From: an uncultured Clostridia bacterium
GTDB lineage: Bacteria > Bacillota > Clostridia > Oscillospirales > Acutalibacteraceae
NCBI GenBank assembly: GCA_947626485.1
Contig: CANQSG010000030.1
Span: forward strand, 1-15,171
Length of the DNA: 15,171 nt
Direction of reading: 5' to 3'
Shown: one piece after another, positions 7,564 to 12,832 of the stretch
Position numbering within the stretch: the first letter of the stretch is position 1
Layout of the letters: every line of letters begins with the position of its first letter
Notes under the pieces: generated by a model
Databases searched by the model: none
What the model was told of the DNA's origin: nothing
Seen by the model: the letters and a program-made list of their open reading frames with translations, nothing else
Made by a program: the position numbers and the translations under genes

Positions 7564-8720
7564 GCGGTTTCTCCCTTCTGCGCGCGGGCGGTTTGCGCTT
7601 CTTGCAGGTAAAGCGCTTCGAGCGCCTTGGCCGCCTCGCCGATTTCATAGCCCTGTTTGGAAAGCCGTTGCCCCGCGTCGGGTGTGCGCCCGCATGACGC
7701 GAGCGTCGTAATGCGCCGCGCCCAAACCTCTGGCGGCTCGGTCAGGGAAAGGCGTCCGGTCGAATCGAGCAAAACAGCTTCCTCGGTAATCGCGTCGGAA
7801 AACAGGCAGGGCAGACCCGCCGCCTGCGCCTCGACGCCGACGACCGGCAATCCCTCGAAAACAGAGGGCATCACGAGAAGGTCAAACGCCTGCAGCAGGG
7901 CGGGCACGTCGTCCCGCACGCCGAGAAAGCGCACATTATTTTCAAGGCCGAGCGCCTTTGCCTTGGCGCGAAGCGGTTCTTCGAGTTCGCCCCTGCCGAC
8001 GATGAGCAGCAGAGCGTCGGGACGGATTTTTTTGAGCGCCGCAAAGACGTCAAGCAGAAAAGCGTGGTTTTTCTGGCGTGTAAGGCGGCCGACGCTGCCG
8101 ACGGCGAGGGCGTTTTCTTCCAGCCCGAGCGCGGCGCGCGTCTCCCGGCGGACGGCCTCGTCAAACCGGAAGGGCTTCATCTCGATGGCGTTGGGGATGA
8201 CGCGAATTTTGCCCGCCTTTGCCGCCCGGCGGCCGAACAGCCAGCTGCCCGCCTGCATCGAGCAGGTGTAATATCGGTTGGCGTAGTGCCGCAGCGGCAG
8301 TTTAAGGAAATTCGCGAAGAGGAGCTTTAACGGGGATCGCTGCTGAAATCGGTTTGCGTGGTTGTGCAGGATGCGCACCGGGACGCCGTATTTTTTCGCC
8401 AGCGCGAGGACGTAAAACAGCTTGGACGAGCCGTGGACGTGCAGAATGTCGTATTCCCCGGCGTGGGCGCGGAAAAAATTCTTCACCGCGCGGTAGCTGC
8501 GCAGGAATCCGTCGCTCGGCGGCGGCAAAAGCTGCGTGCTCCCGCCGCAGGCGCGAAAGCGCTCCTCGTAATTGTCGAGCGGGCCGAAGCGGAAGGCCAG
8601 CAGGTCGGCGGCGACGCGGCTGCGGTCGATGTGCTGCATCCAGCGGATCACCATCTCCTGAATGCCGCCGCCGTTGCCGACGCCGTCGAGAAAAAAGAGC
8701 ACCTTTACCGGCCGTTCCAT
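7560..8720 (-). CDS. GT4-family glycosyltransferase (second of operon)
   Basis: A 386-residue GT-B enzyme. Seen: the N-terminal nucleotide-fold start VKVLFFLDGVGNGGGIQEMVI with the glycine-rich loop; DILHVHGSSK (91-100) and RILHNH (116-121); VIPNAIE (174-180); SVGRLTRQKNH (209-219), which opens the donor-binding domain; and the full EX7E motif EGLPVVGVE (E289, E297). The overall pattern resembles capsule and exopolysaccharide transferases of the EpsF/CapM type. GAGGTGAAG lies just before the ATG. It begins 22 bases after the FrhB-like gene and its stop overlaps the next start by 4 bases, so these genes are surely co-transcribed. Linkage and donor cannot be inferred. Confidence 0.9.
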   Translation of the reverse strand: MERPVKVLFFLDGVGNGGGIQEMVIRWMQHIDRSRVAADLLAFRFGPLDNYEERFRACGGSTQLLPPPSDGFLRSYRAVKNFFRAHAGEYDILHVHGSSKLFYVLALAKKYGVPVRILHNHANRFQQRSPLKLLFANFLKLPLRHYANRYYTCSMQAGSWLFGRRAAKAGKIRVIPNAIEMKPFRFDEAVRRETRAALGLEENALAVGSVGRLTRQKNHAFLLDVFAALKKIRPDALLLIVGRGELEEPLRAKAKALGLENNVRFLGVRDDVPALLQAFDLLVMPSVFEGLPVVGVEAQAAGLPCLFSDAITEEAVLLDSTGRLSLTEPPEVWARRITTLASCGRTPDAGQRLSKQGYEIGEAAKALEALYLQEAQTARAQKGETA

Positions 8721-8742
8721 CGCTTCACCTCATCTCGGATAT

Positions 8743-9936
8743 TTATTTGATTTTCTGCTTGACCGCGAAGAACAAATTCCAAAGCCCGGTCGCCCGCAGC
8801 AGCCGTTTGACGCGATAACGCCCGTTCGGAATGTGCCGCTTGATCGCGCAGGTCAAGGGCATTTTCTCGCAGTCGGCAAGAAATGCCGCGCGCGAGGCGG
8901 GCGGGGAAATGCTTTTGCAAAGGTAGGGGTTGGCGCGGCGCACCCGGTCGGCGGAAATTTCGGCGCAGGTCAACGCGTCGGCAAATTCGGCAAAATGCCG
9001 CGCGCCCTTCTGTGTGTTGCGCACGAGAAACGAGACGCCGTCGCCCGGAAAGCGGCGCAAAACGGCCTCGTCGACGCCCCACGCGTCCCCGATGAGATAA
9101 TCCGCCGTGTGCTGTTCGCCCTTGAAGCGGCAGTCGAAACAGCTGCCGCGCTGCAACAGGTTTTCGGAAAAGGCGATGACGTAGGGGTCGCCGATGTAGC
9201 AGTCGGAATCGAGCCGTTTGCCGTTCGCGAAGGCGTACCGCGTGCGGGAGCGCCCCCAGCCGTAAGGGGTTTTCGAGCGAAAGACCGCCTCGGTCATCGG
9301 CGCGCGCATCCGGTCGGCGAGCTCCCGCCGGTAACGTTCCCAGAAGGCGGGCTCCGGCGCGCCGTGACAGGTCAGCGCGACCGTCAGCAGCTGCTCCGGG
9401 TTTCCGGTCAAACGCTGCACCGCGGCGACTTGGCAGGGCACCGAGCAAAACAGCACCGGCGTCCCTTCGTCCAGCGCGTCGCGCAGCCGCCGCAGGCAGT
9501 CGGCGCTCAGCTCGCTGCGCACATAGCGGGTCTGGCGCATGCGCTTGACGTCCGCTTCTTTGTCCGTCAAAATGTGCCGCGCCGTCAGCGTCTCGTCCCA
9601 AACGCAGCCGCAGACCATGCCGCCGCGCGCCAAAACGGATCGTGCGATCGCGTAAAAAGCGCCGCCGGACGTGCTCTCCTTTGTTTCGGCAGCATCGCGC
9701 AGCTGAACGGCGAGCCAGGGGCTTTTTGCGTCCCGGTCGACGGCGGGCGGGTGCAGCCGCGGGCAAGCGTTGTCGCAGGCGCCGCAGCCGGTGCAGGGGA
9801 TCGCATCGTCGAATTGCGGCAGGGAAAATCCGTTATTGCAACCTTTTTGGGGTGTCAACGTGATTCTGTTCTGCAAACAGGCGGCAGCGCAGGCGCCGCA
9901 GCCGTAGCAGAGGTTCGGTCGGTCGAAATCAAGCAT
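8743..9936 (-). CDS. FrhB-like iron-sulfur flavoprotein (coenzyme F420 hydrogenase/dehydrogenase beta family)
   Basis: A 397-residue protein with an N-terminal pair of [4Fe-4S] ferredoxin motifs: C10-x2-C13-x2-C16-x3-C20 and C48-x2-C51-x2-C54-x3-C58-P. An FrhB-type flavin domain follows with STSGGAF (88-94), the GTPCQVA-like SVPCQVAA (165-172), CHGAPEPAFWERY (190-202), a CxxC pair in SCFDCRF and ADYLIGDAWG. Family members pass electrons between ferredoxin and a flavin; true F420 use is unlikely in Clostridia. Homologues are common in capsule and exopolysaccharide clusters next to polysaccharide pyruvyl transferases, where their exact reaction is not established. Here the start overlaps the end of such a gene by 8 bases, and GGGAGGG precedes the ATG. 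A cytoplasmic sugar-modifying redox step is the best guess. Confidence 0.88.
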   Translation of the reverse strand: MLDFDRPNLCYGCGACAAACLQNRITLTPQKGCNNGFSLPQFDDAIPCTGCGACDNACPRLHPPAVDRDAKSPWLAVQLRDAAETKESTSGGAFYAIARSVLARGGMVCGCVWDETLTARHILTDKEADVKRMRQTRYVRSELSADCLRRLRDALDEGTPVLFCSVPCQVAAVQRLTGNPEQLLTVALTCHGAPEPAFWERYRRELADRMRAPMTEAVFRSKTPYGWGRSRTRYAFANGKRLDSDCYIGDPYVIAFSENLLQRGSCFDCRFKGEQHTADYLIGDAWGVDEAVLRRFPGDGVSFLVRNTQKGARHFAEFADALTCAEISADRVRRANPYLCKSISPPASRAAFLADCEKMPLTCAIKRHIPNGRYRVKRLLRATGLWNLFFAVKQKIK

Positions 9937-11048
9937 GCGTCGTCCCTCCCGTCAGGGGCGCAAGCGCGGCGTCCAGATAGGAAAGGGAGGCGGCGCGCGC
10001 CGTTTGCAGCGCCTGCTTTGCCGGGCGGAAATCGTACTCTGTCAGCTTTTGCAGGTCGATCTCGTCCGGGCGGCAGAGGTGATCGTCCAGCCCGATGCGG
10101 TGCAGCGCCGACTGCATACGCGTGTCGGGTCGGTCACCGCAGACCGAGACGAAGGGTTTTTCGTAAAGCGAAGAAAAAACCGTCCCGTGGAAGGAATTTG
10201 TTACGATGAAATCCGCGTTCTGTACGAGGCCGAGGAACTCCCGCGGGCCGACGTCGAGCAGGCGCGGAAACCCGCCGAAGATCGCACGCGGGGGGTACGA
10301 TCGAAATAATTTTGCGGCCGAGCGCGGCGGAAATGCGGCGCGCCGCCTGACAGACCTCTCGGGTCATCGTCCAGGAGAACAGCAGAATGTAGGGGTGATC
10401 GAGGCTTGGCGCCCGGGCGATGGCGTCGTAGGCGGGGCGGTCGAGCAGCAGCGTCGGGTCGAGGACGACCTCGCAGGGCAGGCCGAGACTGCGCAGATAC
10501 TCCGCGCCGCTCTCCTCGCGAACCGAAAGGGCATCGAAGGTGCGCAGCCAGGGCAGAAAGACGTCCTCCTGCGTCGGCGCGTCCTTGACCCAGTTCGAAA
10601 AGGAGGGCGCGTAGGCGACGCGGCGCTGCTTCTTCGGGAAATTCAGGAAAAACAGCGGCGTCTGATACCGGATGCCGGGGTCGAGGTTCCAGATCTGGTC
10701 GCTCCCGCAAATAATGCAGTCGTAGCGCTCGGCCTGCGCGATGACCTCCTCGCGGGTCCTGCAGAGCGGGCCGACACGCAGCACCTCGTTTGTAAATTCC
10801 TCAAAAAGCCGGTCGCGCCGTTCGAGGGCGGCGCGATAGGGCAGGCGGGTGACGTTTTTGATGAACTCCTTCGGGTGGCGCGGGCGCTTCGTAAACGGGC
10901 GGGTGATCTCGCGCATGACGTCGGAGCGGTAGTGGATGATCTCACAGTCGCCGCAGCGTTCGCGAACGGTCGTTTGCAGGGCGAAGGCCTGCAAGGAAGC
11001 GCCGTAATTGTTGCAGGCATGGTAGGTGAGGATGCCGATGCGGTTCAT
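9929..11048 (-). pseudogene. Polysaccharide pyruvyl transferase, frame broken at a homopolymer
   Basis: The protein would transfer pyruvate from phosphoenolpyruvate to a sugar of the polysaccharide as an acidic ketal. The N-terminal frame reads 11048 to about 10290 with family hallmarks: GILTYHACNNYGASLQAFAL (5-24), DCIICGSDQIWN (110-121), RRVAYAPSF (142-150), SVREESGAEYL (175-185), VVLDPTLLL (194-202) and YILLFSW. At the six-C run on the coding strand (10290-10295) the frame is lost, and it ends in an unrelated tail at 10134. The other frame continues the protein exactly: RAIFGGFPRLLDVGP, REFLGLVQNADFIVTNS, FHGTVFSSLYEKPFV, then to the TGA at 9929. Removing one C would give an intact protein of about 372 residues, the family's normal length. 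The start overlaps the preceding gene by 4 bases, with GAGGAGGGG upstream. The break may be real, phase-variable or an assembly error. Confidence 0.88.
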
Positions 11049-12118
11049 GCGCGCCCCTCCTCGCAGGTCGTCAGCGCGGCGAGCAGCTTTTTCGCGCTGC
11101 CGTCCCAGCTGTATTTTGCGAGCACCGCAGACGGGTCGGCGACCGGCTCGCGCAGCAGGGCGTCAAGGTCGACGGTCGGGTCGTCCGGGTCGATGTAATG
11201 GGCGGCGTCGCCGTAAATTTCCGGCAGGCAGGTCACGGCGCTCACGCAGATCGGGGTGCCGACGCTCAGCGCCTCGAGCGGGGGAATGCCGAAGCCCTCG
11301 TACCGGCTGGGGAACAGAAACGCCTTCGCGCCCCGCATGAGGGATTTGACCGCGCCGTCCGAAAGATAGCCGGTGAACAGCACGTTGTCCGGCTTGCTTG
11401 CGGCGTAGTCGACGCCGGTGCCCTTTTTGAAGAAATTGCCCGAAATGACAAACAGCGCGTCGGGATTGCGGCGCGCGGCGGTCAGCAGCCAGTCGATATT
11501 TTTGTTCTGCGCCAGCGAGCCGAGCGAGAAATAATAGGAGCGCTCGCGCAGCTGCGGATATTGTTCGAAAATCGCGTCGTCGGCTTCGATGCGCTCGAAA
11601 TGCTGCCACGCGCAGCCGACGACTTCGACGCGCTCGGGCGGCAGGTGATAGACCTCGCAGATCTGCTTTTTGGAGTATTCCGAGACGGTGAAGATCAGCC
11701 GCGCGCGCTTCGCGCAGACGAAATGGTGCAGCCGGTGCCACCACATCGAGGCAAAGGCGTAAACCGTTTTATGAAAAAAATCGGGTCGCAGCCGATAGGC
11801 AAGGTCGTGGATAAAGACGTAACCGGGGCGGGTGAGGGGGACGGTCGTGCAGAGGTTGACGCTGACGCCGCCGTTTTTGCGCAGATATCGGCTGAGATCG
11901 AACTGCTCCCAGAAATGACCCTTCACCTTGCCGTAGGACACGACGGCGATGTTTTGCAGGTCGCGCAGCGGGGAAAGCTCGGCATAGGTCGGGCAGACGA
12001 CCGTAAACCGGCCGGGCTCGACGATCTTGTCGAGGGCGTGCAGCAGCTCGAGCGCGACGCGCTCCTGTCCGGTCAGACGGCGCGCGGCAAACCGGCCGTT
12101 GATGACAAAGGTTTCCAT
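11045..12118 (-). CDS. GT4-family glycosyltransferase (first gene of polysaccharide operon)
   Basis: A 357-residue GT-B enzyme starting METFVINGRFAARRLTGQER, a start typical of rhamnosyl/mannosyl-type GT4 proteins. Seen: a basic loop with KGHFWEQFDL (66-75); VFIHDLAYRLRPDFF (101-115); FTVSEYSKKQI (143-153); YYFSLGSLAQNKNIDWL (195-211), which opens the donor domain; LFTGYLSDGAVKSL (247-260); and the complete EX7E motif EGFGIPPLE (E274, E282) followed by EALSVGTPICVS. An in-frame ATG at 12154 would add 12 residues, but it lacks a ribosome binding site, whereas GAGGTGG sits just before 12118, so the later start is chosen. First gene after the promoter at 12231-12260. ManC in the operon makes a mannosyl role plausible but unproven. 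Confidence 0.9.
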   Translation of the reverse strand: METFVINGRFAARRLTGQERVALELLHALDKIVEPGRFTVVCPTYAELSPLRDLQNIAVVSYGKVKGHFWEQFDLSRYLRKNGGVSVNLCTTVPLTRPGYVFIHDLAYRLRPDFFHKTVYAFASMWWHRLHHFVCAKRARLIFTVSEYSKKQICEVYHLPPERVEVVGCAWQHFERIEADDAIFEQYPQLRERSYYFSLGSLAQNKNIDWLLTAARRNPDALFVISGNFFKKGTGVDYAASKPDNVLFTGYLSDGAVKSLMRGAKAFLFPSRYEGFGIPPLEALSVGTPICVSAVTCLPEIYGDAAHYIDPDDPTVDLDALLREPVADPSAVLAKYSWDGSAKKLLAALTTCEEGRA

Positions 12119-12121
12119 AAC

Positions 12122-12128
12122 CCACCTC
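12122..12128 (-). promoter_or_regulatory. Ribosome binding site deciding the start of the first operon gene
   Basis: GAGGTGG on the - strand lies 3 bases (core 4-6) before the ATG at 12118. It would fall inside the coding region if the upstream ATG at 12154 or 12130 were used. Confidence 0.7.
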
Positions 12129-12230
12129 ATCGCCGCCGCAAGCAGCGGTTCCATTCGCCCCGCCGGCGGTTTCGCGGCGGATTTTCGCGGGCAAATAAAA
12201 GGCGGACTTGCATGGGCAATTTAATGAAGT

Positions 12231-12260
12231 TATTATACCATGAAACCGATCTTTTGTAAA
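12231..12260 (-). promoter_or_regulatory. Sigma-A promoter of the polysaccharide operon
   Basis: On the - strand TTTACA (12255-12260; 5 of 6 consensus) is separated by 17 bases from a perfect TATAAT (12232-12237), with TG one base before it (extended -10). An A-rich stretch, TAAAAAAGAG (12261-12270), sits immediately upstream of the -35 and could act as an UP element. Transcription should begin near 12225, giving a leader of about 107 bases to the ATG at 12118. The leader holds a GC palindrome (12160-12169) and a small stem CCGC/GCGG (12136-12148) just before the ribosome binding site; neither looks like a terminator. Confidence 0.85.
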
Positions 12261-12299
12261 CTCTTTTTTAACGCGGCACGCACGCACGTACAAAGTCGG

Positions 12300-12599
12300 T
12301 TACCCGTCGTAATCCTCGACGAGCCGGTCGGCTTGCGCTTCGGATTCGACCGGGATACCGCCGCGCAGCAGGGCGCGGTCGTAGGACGGCAGATTCGAGA
12401 GCACCACGCCGTCATAGACCGTCACGATTTTTTCGCCGGCGAAGAGCGCGACGGTGTTTTCATAGGCCTGTAAGCGGTAAGCGGGCGCCGCCGGGTCGGT
12501 CGTTTCGGGCAGCATCAGCCTCGCAAGGGCGCACAGCGCCAGCAGCAGCGCGACGACGCCCGCCGCCGCAGCGGTTTTGAACGCGGAAATTCGTTGCAT
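12300..12599 (-). CDS. Small membrane-anchored protein resembling the BofC C-terminal domain
   Basis: A 99-residue protein with one hydrophobic segment at about residues 9-30 (TAAAAGVVALLLALCALARL), then a proline-rich linker and a 60-residue outer domain. That domain has the pattern YRLQAYENTVALF, VYDGVVLSNLP, DRALLRGGIPVES and a final LVEDYDG, which I recognise from many small clostridial secreted proteins related to the C-terminal domain of BofC, a forespore inter-compartment factor of Bacillus sporulation. The family match is from memory of the pattern and only moderately sure; function here is unknown. The ATG has a perfect AAAGGAGG 7 bases upstream. No promoter is clear; TGGACA-17-TTTAAC (12677-12705, - strand) is a weak candidate. 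No terminator follows the stop, so transcripts may run on into the polysaccharide operon, whose own promoter begins 40 bases downstream. Confidence 0.75.
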   Translation of the reverse strand: MQRISAFKTAAAAGVVALLLALCALARLMLPETTDPAAPAYRLQAYENTVALFAGEKIVTVYDGVVLSNLPSYDRALLRGGIPVESEAQADRLVEDYDG

Positions 12600-12606
12600 A
12601 AAACAG

Positions 12607-12614
12607 CCTCCTTT
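12607..12614 (-). promoter_or_regulatory. Strong ribosome binding site of the BofC-like gene
   Basis: AAAGGAGG on the - strand, 7 bases from the ATG at 12599. It is the best match to the anti-Shine-Dalgarno sequence in the window and the main reason to accept this short gene as real. Confidence 0.8.
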
Positions 12615-12675
12615 TCTCTATATTCTTAACAGGACGAGCCGTTTGTATACCGCGCCCGAAAGACGCCGCCCGAAA

Positions 12676-12693
12676 GGTTAAAATTTTGTAACC
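12676..12693. promoter_or_regulatory. Operator-like dyad upstream of the PBP promoter
   Basis: GGTTAAAATTTTGTAACC is an imperfect 18-base dyad in which 7 of 9 positions pair. It is AT-rich inside a GC-rich genome and ends about 20 bases before the -10 of the PBP promoter. It could be a regulator site or an UP-like element for either divergent gene. No regulator can be named. Confidence 0.35.
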
Positions 12694-12710
12694 CCCTTTT
12701 GTCCAAAATG

Positions 12711-12719
12711 TGGTATAAT
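12711..12719 (+). promoter_or_regulatory. Extended -10 promoter of the penicillin-binding protein gene
   Basis: TGGTATAAT gives a perfect TATAAT at 12714-12719 with the TG extension. No good -35 is found at 15-18 bases (the region is a C-run), so the extended -10 and the AT-rich dyad upstream would have to compensate. Transcription would start near 12726, leaving a leader of about 107 bases. Confidence 0.65.
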
Positions 12720-12729
12720 AGAGGCACAT

Positions 12730-12767
12730 AGGCTTTTGCGTCCCCGGCTCGAAATCGGCAAAAGCCT
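12730..12767 (+). other. Leader hairpin upstream of the PBP gene
   Basis: AGGCTTTTGC (12730-12739) and GCAAAAGCCT (12758-12767) form a perfect 10-bp inverted repeat with an 18-base loop, only a few bases after the predicted transcription start. No T-run follows, so it is not an intrinsic terminator. It could stabilise the 5' end of the mRNA, bind a protein or be part of a larger leader structure. Confidence 0.55.
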
Positions 12768-12832
12768 GTCAAATGCAGACGACCCATCGAAAAAAATGCA
12801 ATAGGATCCCGACATGGAGGTGACTGTCGCGC

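Noticed and set aside
9929..10117. A separate 62-residue gene before the FrhB-like gene
   Set aside because: It is the C-terminus of the frameshifted pyruvyl transferase; the homology continues upstream of its ATG without a break.
8662..10209. A 515-codon open frame on the + strand opposite the FrhB-like gene
   Set aside because: It runs across several real gene boundaries on the other strand and shows shadow composition rich in Arg, Ala and Gly.
10201..10710. A 169-codon - strand frame overlapping the pyruvyl transferase
   Set aside because: It is the third, unused frame; its sequence does not match the family and the other two frames account for the whole protein.
12119..12154. Longer N-terminus for the first glycosyltransferase
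   Set aside because: The added 12 residues are atypical for the family and would cover the only ribosome binding site.
12261..12299. Terminator after the BofC-like gene
   Set aside because: Only a weak 5-bp stem with a wobble is possible, and on the coding strand it is followed by A rather than T residues.
12740..12767. tRNA T-arm-like sequence (GGCTCGAAATCGG)
   Set aside because: The loop does not fit the T-loop pattern and no acceptor or anticodon stems can be formed around it.
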